Program-made: the position numbers and the translations under genes
Source: Axinella damicornis
Taxonomy: Eukaryota > Porifera > Demospongiae > Axinellida > Axinellidae
Assembly: GCA_963931865.1 (NCBI GenBank)
Contig: OZ007508.1
Coordinates: 12,522,781 to 12,586,780 of the forward strand
DNA length: 64,000 bases
Direction of reading: 5' to 3'
Part shown: piece by piece, positions 12,182 through 22,921 of the stretch
Layout of the letters: every line of letters starts with the position of its first letter
How positions within the stretch are numbered: the stretch's first letter is position 1
Notes under the pieces: generated by a model
Database searches by the model: none
What the model was told of the DNA's origin: nothing
Seen by the model: only the letters and a program-made list of their open reading frames with translations

Positions 12182-13037
12182 CAGAAACCCGTAACATTCC
12201 TTCCTACATGACACACATATGTACGTGCATACGTATGTACTTATACATATGCAATAGATTCCCCATAGCCTCATTCCGAGGCCTTCTCACCCCAGCATTT
12301 GTCGTTGCAGTACTAACACGGGAGAAGGCCTGGTAAAACTCATCACATGCAGGTGACGTAGGTGGACATAATATGGACGTATGGAGGAGCGGCACATTCC
12401 CAAGTAAACCACAAGGCCACCTGTAGAGCACACGCTGTACGCTTCGACGGGACTAGCGTTCTACAGCGACTGAGCGGTTGATATCGGGCGATGTTGGCGA
12501 CATTTCTTGGGTTCAGAAAGCTGCCCCACAGCTGTGCAGAAGTCCGAAGCCAGGAAATACAGCCACAATTTGGAGTTCAATGGCCAACTGTTGGGTACCA
12601 ACAGTGATGAAGTGTGCTTGAAAATTCCTACACAACTGTAAGTCTGGGCTGTATAAACAGCAGCTAGACTAAAAGGCGTGTATACTGTGCTACCAGAACT
12701 GGCTACATATTGTGAAAATTGAAGATTGGCTGTCTAGCCCAGACCATTTTACCAGGCAGGATACTGGAAGCAATCGCCGCCTTGATTAGGGCTGGCACTG
12801 AGACTAGTTATAGGTATAGTTGATGTTGTATGGCTTACAGAGTACCGAACCCGAGGGGCACAGCCTGAAGTGCTGTATCAGCTAAGCATGCTAGGTGCAC
12901 TCACATTGCTAGGTAGCGCTATAGCAACAACAGACACGTCCTGTCAACACGCGTCCCAGTGCATCAAGACGACAAACTCCACTGGTGCGTTTACATTCAC
13001 CTGACATGAAACAGTATACTTATGCACTCCCCAAGTC
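12182..13037. other. Intergenic, nothing clear
   Basis: No exon, RNA gene or repeat of note can be supported here. The unidentified minus-strand terminal exon follows. Confidence 0.35.
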
Positions 13038-13300
13038 TTAAGAGCTATGCATTGAATATCTTTCCTCTCCCACACACAACTCACTCTCTCTGTCACAGGA
13101 GGCTATCTCCATAGTATCTGCCAACTCCCTCATCTCCTCCTCAGTCTTCTCCTCCTGAAGAGCATTGAGAAAGTGGTGGAACAGCACTGTATTTCTGGGA
13201 TCATCACACATTCTAGCCACACCCACAGGATCAGGGCAATCCATCATCACTAGCTTGCACTTTTGGATGCCTATATGGTGACTGAATCGTTCGGCTGTAT
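13038..13300 (-). CDS. Unidentified terminal exon
   Basis: On the minus strand an acceptor (TTGGTTATATGCAG) at about 13,301 opens onto an 87-codon frame ending in TAA. The protein is charged and non-repetitive: it begins DTAERFSHHIGIQKCKLVMM, contains a CPDPVGVARMCDDPRN stretch, and has an acidic KTEEEMRELADTM helix near the end. I do not recognise the family. The composition looks like genuine globular protein rather than chance. Upstream exons would lie at higher coordinates, in or beyond the minisatellite and gap. It could also be a decayed gene end. Confidence 0.42.
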
Positions 13301-13429
13301 CTGCATATAACCAAGAGTTCATAACATGACTGTGGATATAACCGATCACGGCGTTACATCATTGAATGTAACCTATCACAGCATTACATCATAAAACAAT
13401 CACGGCATCACATCATTGAATGTACACTG

Positions 13430-13800
13430 CATTCACTGTCACTATAATAATAGTCTCCACTGTCACTACTGTTTCTACAGTCACTAGCTACTGTCTCTCC
13501 TGTCACTGATGTCTCGTCGACGTCACTGTCCCTACTGTCTCCCTCCACTGTCACTGCTGACTCCACCGTCACAGCTGTCTCTACTGTTTCCACTGTCACA
13601 TGTACAGCTGCCTCCACTGTCACTGCAATGCTGTCTCCCCTGTCCGACTACTGTCACTGATGTCTCCACTGCCACTGCACTGTCTCCACTGTCACTACTG
13701 TCTCCACTGTCACTGTTGTCAATGCTGCTGTCTCCACTGTCTCTAGCATCTCAACTGTTTCTAGTGTCTCCACTGACACTGCTGTCTCCCTTGTCTCCAC
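13430..13800. repeat. Degenerate minisatellite (CTCCACTGTCACTACTGT type)
   Basis: Imperfect units of 12-18 bp built from CCACTGTC, ACTGCTG and CTGTCTC over about 370 bp. Long open frames on both strands here come from the repeat's codon periodicity and are not genes. Confidence 0.75.
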
Positions 13801-13804
13801 TGAG

Positions 13805-14400
13805 AGGGAGGGCCAATGGAAGAGGGCCTACCAGAGGAGGCCAACGCCATTAGCCAAACGACAGAGCTCACCACTTCCCGCCAAAATTTGAACAACCAAC
13901 AAGAAGCAACCGAACAAACGGCATGGGGTCTCGACGCCATTATATTCCTTCGGAACAGCATTTGAAGTCAACTACAAGGGCAGCAACAGAGGGAGCGCCA
14001 ATGGAAGAGGGCCTACCAGAGGAGGCCAACGCCATTAGCCAAACGACTGAGACGCCGGAAACGACAGCCCGGAGATGGAAACGCTCACCAGTGGAGACAG
14101 CATTGACAACAGTGACAGTGGAGACTACAAGGGCAACAACAGGTGGAGGACCAATGGAAGAGGGCCTACCAGAGGAGGCCAACGCCATTAATTAGACAAA
14201 CGACAGAGCTCACCACTTCCCGCCAAAATTTGAACCACCACATCCAGAACATTAACAAGCGGCATGGGGTCTCGGCGCCACCATATTCCTTCGGAACAGC
14301 ATTTGGAGTGAACTACAAGGGCAGCAACACAGGGAGCGCCAATGGAAGAGGGCATACCAGAGGAGGCCAACGCCATTAGCCAAACGACAGAGACGGAAAC
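13805..14400. repeat. Tandem repeat, four copies of about 155-190 bp
   Basis: Four copies of a block containing CCAATGGAAGAGGGC(C/A)TACC, AGAGGAGGCCAACGCCATTA and CAAACGAC start near 13,811, 13,998, 14,150 and 14,337. The spacers carry TTCCCGCCAAAATTTGAAC and GGCATGGGGTCTCG(A/G)CGCC. Copies differ by small indels, which makes any coding reading unlikely. Confidence 0.75.
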
Positions 14401-14505
14401 GACAGAGAGACGGAAACGCTCGCCATTTTTGCCGCCAAAATATGAACAACCAATCAAATTAGAGCATTAACGTTGCCGGCGCGCGCGTTGCCGGCCAGCT
14501 TCTGC

Positions 14506-14560
14506 GGGGTATATAAAGTGAGTCCAGTTGCGCTGAAGTCATTCGGGTTAGGTTTAGCTC
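14506..14560 (+). promoter_or_regulatory. Possible core promoter (TATA box)
   Basis: GGGGTATATAAAGTGAG at about 14,506-14,522 is a consensus TATA box. It lies downstream of a GC-rich CpG-containing stretch (GGCGCGCGCGTTGCCGGCC) and about 30 bp upstream of CTGAAGTCATTC. The transcript it would drive runs into the scaffold gap, so the target gene is unknown. Confidence 0.35.
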
Positions 14561-14645
14561 GGGTAAGGTTAAGATGAGGTGAGCCCTCACCTATACCTTA
14601 CCCTAGCTTCACCGTCGGGGGGGGGGGGGGGGGGGGGGAGCCTTG

Positions 14646-14845
14646 NNNNNNNNNNNNNNNNNNNNNNNNNNNNNNNNNNNNNNNNNNNNNNNNNNNNNNN
14701 NNNNNNNNNNNNNNNNNNNNNNNNNNNNNNNNNNNNNNNNNNNNNNNNNNNNNNNNNNNNNNNNNNNNNNNNNNNNNNNNNNNNNNNNNNNNNNNNNNNN
14801 NNNNNNNNNNNNNNNNNNNNNNNNNNNNNNNNNNNNNNNNNNNNN
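14646..14845. other. 200-N assembly gap
   Basis: Exactly 200 Ns, preceded by a poly-G run (about 14,617-14,638). The fixed length suggests a scaffold gap of unknown true size. Confidence 0.97.
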
Positions 14846-15013
14846 GGAATTAGGGCATTACCGTGTACGTAAGATTGTTAATGAACTGAGTTTCATGTGT
14901 TTGTAAATTCAGATAAGGTTCTGAAAGACTGATTTCAAAGTATAAAATACTAACGTTGCCATTATGAGCAGTTAGACTACTAAGGTGGGATTATACCTTT
15001 ACCACTGGGATAC

Positions 15014-15050
15014 TTCTACCGTTGGGATCCCAATGGTAAAGGTATCCTTA
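15014..15050. repeat. Hairpin GGATACCTTTACC...
   Basis: A near palindrome centred on GGGATCCC: GATACTTCTACCGTTGGGAT and its near complement ATCCCAATGGTAAAGGTATC. The flank at 14,990-15,014 repeats the TACC(T)TTACCA motif. Confidence 0.6.
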
Positions 15051-15535
15051 GCGCTACTGACGTGACCCGCAATGAATCAGATGCCTCAGAATCGATTCCT
15101 TAGCGCTACTGACGTGACCCGCAATGAATCAGATGCCTCAGAATCGATTCCTTAGTGCTACTGACGTGACCCGCAATGAATCAGATGCCTCAGAATCGAT
15201 TCTTAGTGCTACTCACGTGACCTGCAATGAATCAGATGCCTCAGAATCGATCACATGACCGAACAATAGATCGCTTAATGCACACTTTAGTGTGCATTAT
15301 CTAGATAATACTTTTCAAAGACTAACAGCTGTTTCGGGTCAGTGAGTTAGCACTAAGTAGTTTAGATACCAGTTTGCAGTGCATTACGGGGTTTAGTGCA
15401 TGCACTCGGGCAACAAGTTAACGGTCTCGGGTGGATAATGCACTTGCCTTTGGCTTCTGCACTATCTCGCCCTCGACCATTAACTAGATTGCCTTTGTGC
15501 ACTTAACCTGCGCTGCAAACTGGTATTTGAATAAA
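15046..15535. mobile_element. Fold-back element copy 1 with 4x 52-bp subrepeat
   Basis: 15,046-15,251 holds four tandem copies of a 52-bp unit (CCTTAGCGCTACTGACGTGA ... CAGAATCGATT). They are followed by a large hairpin whose arms read GTTTAGATACCAGTTTGCAG / CTGCAAACTGGTAT and contain GTGCATTACGGG and AACGGTCTCGGGTGG. A second copy in opposite orientation, with only one subrepeat, is at 56,026-56,332 inside TTYH-B. No coding capacity. Confidence 0.75.
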
Positions 15536-16018
15536 TATTAATACTTTCCTACCTGACCATTGTTACAATGCCCCAGATATAATTATCCCATGGAGTTCCC
15601 AAAATAGTAACATGATACACCACTCTGACATTGAATTGAATGATTGACGCTCATGTTTGAAGTTCACCACAACAAATCACAACTCACAATACCACTAATT
15701 AATTTGCAGTGCAGACCCTTCAACCACGTGATTCCAGTGTGAAATGGTCCGAGGATCACTTTACATTCACACCCAAATTCCTTAGATCCTACCTACACAT
15801 TGGAGTCACTACTCAAGCACCTAAAATCATGCCATATACTGCAATGGGATTTTCCTGCATACTGAAAAGGGATAGAGTGACAATGGGGAGTAGCAAAATA
15901 ACGTTACACTAAAGAGGCTCTTAACCCAATGAATCCTCATGGTGTATGAAGCCACACTCCACATGTATCTGAAGTCAGGTTATTATCCTGCAGATCCCTC
16001 TGGGTGGGGGGTGGGGGG

Positions 16019-16050
<32 letters not shown>

Positions 16051-17352
16051 ACCATGCAAACACATAACTCCTACTGAGTAATGCTGTCTAAGAACAAGAC
16101 AGGTTCAAAACATTGGGTGGCGAATTCGTAGTGCAAAGATCTTCCAGCCCATCTGTTGCACACCATACCACCCTCCCTAAGAGAGCTGTCCTCTGCTCAA
16201 GATCTAATAAGTTCCTGCACACAGATACGCACATCGTTACTTTCACGATATTTTATTACCACGAAAAATAGTATCGTGTGATCCGACTTTGACTTAGAAG
16301 ACCGTGTTGAAATAGGCACAAACAATGTAGAAGGGGATGGGCGACGAGCCTGTAACCGTAATCACTGGCTAGCTCTATATTAAGCTCAAACAGAAGATGG
16401 CAGGTCTCTCGTGGCAATGACTGGTGGTTGTCCTGATGAGGCAATGGGCATTGTTTCTGGTTGTTTGAATGCCAGCAGGCAATTCCTTTGAAGACAGGAC
16501 TTTTGGCTTGGCAATATTCTTGATGTGGGTTGTCTAGTGCCATTATCTCATCTTATCTTCATAGCTGCAGCAGAATATGAGACAGGCTGCTTCCAAAAAC
16601 TTGAATGGTTGACATGAGCATGCAACACACGTCAAAGCACCTGGCTACTTCTCCCTGCAACCGGATCAGGTTGAAACTAAAGTCAATTTCGCTGGTGATC
16701 AATGAATACAAATAGAGTCAACTTTGTGGGTAATCAAGTGTTTAAATCAACTTGATTTTGTGGATGTTTGAGTCTATATGCTGATTTGGAGACGTGCAGA
16801 CACCTTTTTCTTAAAAACAAACGGCCTACCTTTATTTGTGCATGGGTTGGTCTACTCTCAGTCTAAGACCCAAACCAATGGTCTGGAAGCGAGACTAAGG
16901 TTGGTCACAGTCTCACACCAGTGTTGATTGGAGAAACCAACTCAACTTACTACCCAAGTTAATGTGGAGTGGCCCACAACAAGCCAGGTGTTAACAGTTC
17001 ATCAACCCAGGTGTTAACAGTTCATCAACGTTTTCAAACCTACTGGGTCTTCTTCAGGTGTAATAGAAATGCAAAACAAGCAAAACAAGCTAGTTTTTAT
17101 AGTCACAGAAAATGCACATCAAAGGATCTAATAGCATATTCAGCTTGGTGACGTCATGCTGACAATGCACGCATTATCAAAGCAGTTTCACTACCAAGAA
17201 GATATCCGCATGTATGTCTCCAACAACCTATTCAAGTGAAGGTCGTGGTACTGTGTGCAGACTTTAAGAATGATCAACAAGTTTGAAACAAACATCCTAC
17301 ATTATGACAGTTAACGTACAAATCATGGCCAGATCCCTCACTCAAGTTATCA
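15536..17352. other. Intergenic, with poly-G tract
   Basis: No exon is convincing. A poly-G tract lies at about 16,008-16,048. The missing third PHPT1 exon would be expected here or further left, but I could not find it. Confidence 0.4.
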
Positions 17353-17515
17353 GGACAATAGTAGTAGCAGCCTCGTTCCCAAGCCGTATATAGTAGTAAT
17401 AACCTCGTTCCCAGGCCGTATATAGTAGTAATAACCTCGTTCCCAGGCCGTATATAGTAGTAATAACCTCGTTCCCAGGCCGTATATAGTAGTAATAACC
17501 TCGTTCCCAGGCCGT
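17353..17515. repeat. 32-bp tandem repeat, about 5 copies
   Basis: The unit is GTATATAGTAGTAATAACCT plus CGTTCCCAGGCC, about five near-perfect copies. The last copy abuts the following MITE and shares its terminal CCTCGTTCCCAGGCC, so the array may have grown from the MITE end. Confidence 0.85.
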
Positions 17516-17887
17516 TCTCACCTTCAATCTTTGATCGCTTGCAGTATGCAAACCCTGCCTGGGAGATATGGCCATGTGCGGCGACGTCAGGTAGACAGAT
17601 GATACACAACAGTGTTGGTGCCCGACCCCGTTTTGTGTTGACCTGTCCATTGCGCCATGAACAACAAACAATATTGATGCCTTGTGAACGCTCTGGCCTC
17701 CAGCTCTTGGACTGACATTATAAGAAAGGGCTTCAATTGAGATTCTTCGTCAGGCACCACCCCCCATGTATCTATCACCCGTGTACTTGACGTCACCGTA
17801 CATGGTCATATCTCCCAGGCCTTCCTCTTTCATATTCGCATACTGCAAGCGATCAAAGACTGGAGGTGGGAATGGCCTGGGAATGAG
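17503..17887. mobile_element. MITE with CCTCGTTCCCAGGCC ends, copy 1
   Basis: The left arm CGTTCCCAGGCCGTTCTCAC, TTTGATCGCTTGCAGTATGC pairs with the right arm GCATACTGCAAGCGATCAAA, GGTGGGAATGGCCTGGGAA. A second, shorter member lies at 18,188-18,383. The interior is about 200 bp and non-coding. Confidence 0.75.
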
Positions 17888-17957
17888 AACACAGTAGCAG
17901 AGCAACTGGAGCCTGAATCAACAAGGAGAGAAGATCAAGTGCCTCTCTCCAGCTTAC

Positions 17958-18815
17958 CACAGAATATCCATAAATGTGTATCTTCTGGTTCTTGCTATCA
18001 TGGTTTATTCTCCCTCCACCAACGCACTCATACTCCAGACCAAACTGGTGAAACTTGGGAGATACTCTGTCTAAGATGTCCGCTGTAATAGGATAGGAAG
18101 AAAACAGTTTGGCTACTTATGACTAGACAATCTGATTGGCATTCAAGTAGACATAATAAGTATGCATAACCAAGAGTGCATCACTCAGGACTCGTTCCCA
18201 GGCCATTCCCACCTTGAGTCTTTGATCGCTTGCAGTATGCAAATACAATCCTTCGTTGGGCCCGCCCCACGTCTCCCATCTGACATAACTGCACGTAACC
18301 AGATTTCCCAGGCCTCCCCCCTCCGTATTTGCCTACTGTAAGTGATCAACAACTGGAGGTGGGCACGACCTGGGAACGAGGCTACTATTCTTCTTTGCTT
18401 GCAGTGAATGTGTCTAAAGTTCCTCAATGTACAGTGCATCTGGGTACAAGTAATTGGATTACGGTGTGCCTAAAATAATTTTATGTCACTGTCAAAACCA
18501 CACCGTCCCCAACACCACATGCACTGTCCCAAGACACCACAGACGTGCATGCTTCGCATAGCTAGCTTTCAGGTAAAGTAAATATACACGCAGTACCCCA
18601 GTACACCTATTCATAACTTAATGATCTACAGTGCAGTACAAACAAGCAGTTTGAATACCGTGAAACTCGGCCCACTCAAATCCCCTGACGATTGTCTTGC
18701 TCCGCTTCTCCCCTGGCTCCTTGCCCTTCTTCTCTTTCTGCGTGAGTTCGATCATGATGTACTTAAACACACCGTCTGCCTCTATCCGCACCTCTTCCAC
18801 CTGATCCAGCGCCAT
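17958..18815 (-). CDS. PHPT1: Phosphohistidine phosphatase 1 (PHPT1), first two exons
   Basis: 14-kDa phosphohistidine phosphatase removes phosphate from protein histidines in the cytosol. Exon 1 (18,815-18,659) starts MALDQVEEVRIEADGVFKYI and ends SKTIVRGFEWAEFH; the donor is GTATTC. Exon 2 (18,082-17,958, acceptor CTATTACAG, donor GTAAGC) joins in phase 1 and reads ADILDRV ... ECVGGGRINHDSKNQKIHIY. Family hallmarks present are DGVFKY, the WAE-(Y/F)-H-AD block holding the catalytic His (residue 52 here, at the exon junction), the E-CxGGGRI-H loop, and KIH(V/I)YGYS. The two exons give 94 residues. The family is usually about 125, so one last exon of about 30 residues (AYG ... NDGY end) should lie at lower coordinates; I could not find it. 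The start ATG fits the family length. The gene is divergent to the small plus-strand exon at 18,940. Confidence 0.9.
18188..18383. mobile_element. MITE with CGTTCCCAGGCC ends, copy 2 (in PHPT1 intron)
   Basis: Arms CTCGTTCCCAGGCCATTCCC / GACCTGGGAACGAG and inner arms TTTGATCGCTTGCAGTATGC / TACTGTAAGTGATCAACAAC. This is the same family as 17,503-17,887, and it sits in the intron between PHPT1 exons 1 and 2. Confidence 0.75.
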
Positions 18816-18939
18816 GATAAGCTATCGTCTGTGCTAATAATGCAAGTCTGTATGCATAATGCATTTCACAGTGCAGTGTTGCGTTGCGAGATGTGCTTTG
18901 ATTGGGATCGTGCTGCTGATTCAGCAGCATTACGTGCGC

Positions 18940-18998
18940 CATGGCGGCAGCAAGCATGCAGTTCACGGTGCCGATCCTGCAACACTTGCTGCAGAAAG
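18940..18998 (+). other. Candidate first exon divergent from PHPT1
   Basis: ATGGCGGCAGCAAGC... opens 19 codons (MAAASMQFTVPILQHLLQK) followed by a plausible donor (AAAG|GTTGGT). It starts 125 bp from the PHPT1 start on the opposite strand, as in a bidirectional promoter. Splicing to either acceptor near 19,650-19,670 would not keep an open frame into the STX18 start. It may be an upstream ORF or 5' exon of STX18, or an unrelated short gene. Confidence 0.3.
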
Positions 18999-19040
18999 GT
19001 TGGTAGGTCTGTTGCTTGCATGTTTTGGTTTGAAGCCGGT

Positions 19041-19250
19041 GTGTGTCATGTGTGTGTGTGTGTGTGTGGGTACGTGTGTGTGTGTGTGTGTGTGTACGTG
19101 TGTGTGTGTGTGTGTGTACGTGTGTGTACGTGTGTGTGTGTGTGTGTGTGTAGTGTGTGTGTTAGTGTATGTGTGTGTGTGTGTGTGTAGTGTGTGTGTG
19201 TTTTAGTGTATGTGTGTGTGTGTTTTAGTGTGTGTGTGTGTGTGTGTGTT
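19041..19250. repeat. (GT)n microsatellite
   Basis: About 200 bp of GT repeats interrupted by TACGTG and TAGTGT. Long open frames through it on the plus strand are repeat artefacts. Confidence 0.95.
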
Positions 19251-19283
19251 TTATCTATACAACACAGCTACACACACAAAGGG

Positions 19284-19576
19284 AAGTCACTCCCATAGAC
19301 CCTATAGTTACAGCTGTGACTGCAGTTGGTCAATGGTCAACGGTCAAAGCTGCTCAAAAAGTGCAGTCAGCGGTAAAGCAGCTCAGAAAATTCCACTAAA
19401 ATATGGTCAACGGTCGAGTCACAGCAGAACAACAAAATCTAGGTGTGGCTACATATGCGTAGTGAAAGGTCAAAGGGTAAAAGTCAGCACAGTCAACGGG
19501 TCAAACCATGAAAAGAGCTGGTCAAGACTTTGACCCGTGATCACAGCTGTGACTATAGAGTCTGTGGGAGTGACCT
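19284..19576. mobile_element. MITE, TIR GTCACTCCCATAGAC
   Basis: The left end AGTCACTCCCATAGACCCTA TAGTTACAGCTGTGAC pairs with the right end CACAGCTGTGACTATAGAGT CTGTGGGAGTGAC. The interior is rich in GGTCAA/TTGACC and non-coding. Confidence 0.72.
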
Positions 19577-19686
19577 CCCCCTGACATAGAGGAGGGTTCA
19601 ATTGGACACTGTGTTGACATCACCATACTGTGTCCAGTGTCACACAGCTTCTCTACTTAGGCGAGTTTGAAACCTAGCTGTCAACC

Positions 19687-22600
19687 ATGGACCAAACGGA
19701 GTTGTTCCGTGCAACTGTGAAGGCCATTCGTCTTCGGATCAAGGCCCAGCGGCGTGAGAGTGGTTCCCTCACCGACTCCTCTTCCTTCCTCTCCAAGTCC
19801 TCTCGAAAACTCACACCCTTTGCTGCAGATGCCAAGGATGTGGTAAGCGTCTGGTAGAAGACTGTGACGAATAGATGGATACAATATTGGCACAGACAGA
19901 TACATGGGCCAGTGGCTAGATGGATGGATAGATAGACGAATACATAGATAGGTGCAGATAGGACAGATTTCTGAATGGATAGAGAGATGGTAGGTATGTA
20001 GATGGTTTTATATGCTGTACAAGTAAAGCCACTATGGGAACATTTTGTGCCGTATGTAGAAATCCGAACATGGCTATTGTGTAGTGTCCGTGTTAACCTT
20101 GTTCCTAGGCCCGAGAGAGGGAATAGAGAGTTCCCTCTCTCGGACTTGGGAACAATCCGTTCACTATGATGATACGGTTGTCTCATGTATGTCAAACTTC
20201 GGAGGATGTGCAGTAGCTAGTATCATTGACCACACCCTCTGTGTGGCTCCATTGGTTGCAACACCACCATGTCGTGAGCTGAACAAGGGCCTTGGCGTAA
20301 TGTAGGCTTGCTTGGGGGGATTGAATATTTCTGTAGCTAGATACTGGCCATAGGGCGGGGTCCTGCTAGTGTATATGGATGTGTGACATGCAGGTGCTAC
20401 CATGGATAATAGAGCACGGGGAACTATTATATCTCTATTATCCATGGTGCTACATAGACCATAGGATTTTGGACCTTGAGGAGTACTCTACAAAGGCAGG
20501 AGTACATCTCAGCTTCCATGAAATTAGCCGAAACACTCAAATTAGTCATATATGTCTGTGCTCCGTTTGCTATCAAACATGCTGTACGTATGACCGTTGA
20601 AACTTGAGGGGAAACCTAAATTGCGTATACCTTAGGTGTACCTATACATGTGCCTGGTCTCCATACTTGGCTGGTACCTGATTGGTTTCCAGTCTGAGGC
20701 GTAGCCAGCTTGTAAGCCACCAAAGCTGTTGCCTCTGTTAGAAATTTTGCTATTGTACGGCCAAGAGAGTAATCTCATGGGCCAGCCCACAAGACTACCA
20801 TGAGAGCCCTTACTGACGACTGAAAATGATAGCAAAAATAGATGCAAAGCCAGTGCCTCCAGCATCATACTGCCTCGGTAGAAAATATTCCTTGCTACCC
20901 CCTGCCAGTATAACGAAACATGCACATGCACTGGGAATGTTCTTTTGTCTCCTTCCTCAGGCCACCTGCATCAAGAGACTGCAGGAGTTTCTCCTGAAGC
21001 ACAGGAAGGACTATATCAACTCCGCAGGGTACGGCTAAACGTTATCCCAGTTGTCCACACCTTCAGTTGTTATGAGCTGGAGGCAGTCTGTTACTGAGAA
21101 GTGCTTATTAGCCAACCAACCACACCCACTCACAGGATAAACACGATTTTCTCCGCTTCTGGTTTACTATAGTGTATCCAATACCTGCCTAGTTGAGGTG
21201 CTGCGTGGCAAAGAGAAGCGGTGCTACTAGCTTTGTTCCAGGCCTCTGGCCTGGGAACGAGGCTAGGGTGCTATGTACCTTCTGGTACAAAGGTTGGAAC
21301 TGAACACCAGATTTGACCTGCTGGGAGGAGTGAAGGCATTGTACTAGCCGTCCTTCTCCCAGCTTGGTGTGTCATTACTGTTGGCTGGCCCAAACAGCCT
21401 TTAGCGGGTCATAGCTGGTCTAGTTGCCCCCAGCAAGCATCCCAGCATCCTCCAAACAGTGTACTCTGGACAGGTAGACTGTATCGACCACATGCTTCAC
21501 AGTTCAAAGGTCAAGTATTTGGTGAAGAAACCCAGGCTTGGGGACATGGGCCTGGGGACACAGCTACAGTGGAGTGGAAAATGGCCTAGGGATGAGGATA
21601 GGCAGACTGCTAGTCTCGTTCCCAGACCCTCATTCTGAGAGGGTCTGGGCATGAGACTAGATGAATGCATACTCTGCTATACTGTGAACCTCTTGACTGT
21701 AGAGAGCATTGTATTCTATAATTATTGAAGTCCTTGTACCCAGGCCTCCCAGCTTTGGCAATTTTCTCAGCAGGTACTAACCTGTACAATGATTGTTGGG
21801 TAAAGTTCCCTTACTCCTATACATGTAGCATCCCAAGCACAAGACCAGTGTTGTTATTAATAATTGTATATAGTTGGACACTCCTTGTTGTTATGGGTTC
21901 CTGGTGGCATAAAAGGTTTCCTCCCTAGAAAACCTGATTTAGCATTTTAGTTTTCTCTAGGCACTTGGCTTCAAGTCTCTCTGCAATGAGCGATGTTGAG
22001 CGGGACCAGATTGATTCTGAGGCTGAGGAGTTTATCCGAGTGTGCTCGGAGAGGATCAGAGCACTGCAGCACAGTGGTACGCAGTCGCCAGCCACGCATG
22101 TGGTGTACTAGATTATCATAGTATGACTGCTACATGTAGAACCTGTTATGCTTGGAGTAATACCTCCTGCTTTTCAGTACAACTGTCCAAATGCAATTGC
22201 ACTGGCAGCACCACTCTACCTGACCATTCATAGCCGTATAAGAGGTTGTGAATGTTCTGTCACATCTGCAAGTATGGAGTTTCCGCCATCGTTGAGGGTA
22301 AGAGCCTTGGTTCTCTTAGAACATGATGAGCATGAGGTCATGAGGTAGCAAAGTTACTGCAAGCGATGAAAAGCTGGGCGTGGGACTGGGAACGAGGACC
22401 TGGATTTCCATTATTAGCAATCAAGAAGTTTCTTTCGGTTATGTATAGCACAGTGCAGTAGGGATGATCAATGAGAGCTTGTGTGCATGTCTGTGTACCA
22501 ATTGCAGATGTTTGCACTCTTGCTGTACTCTGTAGTGACAAGAAGTGGCGTGGGGGAGCAGTCGGTCATGTACAGGCAGGCTGTGTATGAATCCCTCAGA

Positions 22601-22879
22601 AATTACCTAAAGGGTAAGTCACCATCGCGTAACAATCAAGCACTGTTCGTCCTGTGGAAGACCTGTTCCTTTCATCCTCCTGCCCAGGCGTGTGCACGCT
22701 GTACAGTGAGCAGAGAGCAATACGTGTCAAGAGGATAGTGGACAGGAAGAGAATGTGAGTCAGTGTTTCATTTAGAAAATCGTTCAAGTGGGGACAAAAT
22801 CATAGCGTGGTGAAGTAAGGGGGGAGGCATGAGTTGCCTTGTACAAAGTACTTCTTTGGTATCTTTCAAGGAGGTGAAT

Positions 22880-22921
<42 letters not shown>

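Noticed and set aside
13509..13853. 114-codon Ser/Leu/Pro-rich open frame and its antisense counterparts
   Set aside because: Produced by the CTCCACTGTCACTG minisatellite; no splice or start context.
14579..14906. Open frames spanning the N run
   Set aside because: Translations of Ns are meaningless; this is an assembly gap.
18621..19206. Plus-strand open frames ending in Cys-Val runs
   Set aside because: They read through the antisense of PHPT1 exon 1 and a (GT)n microsatellite.
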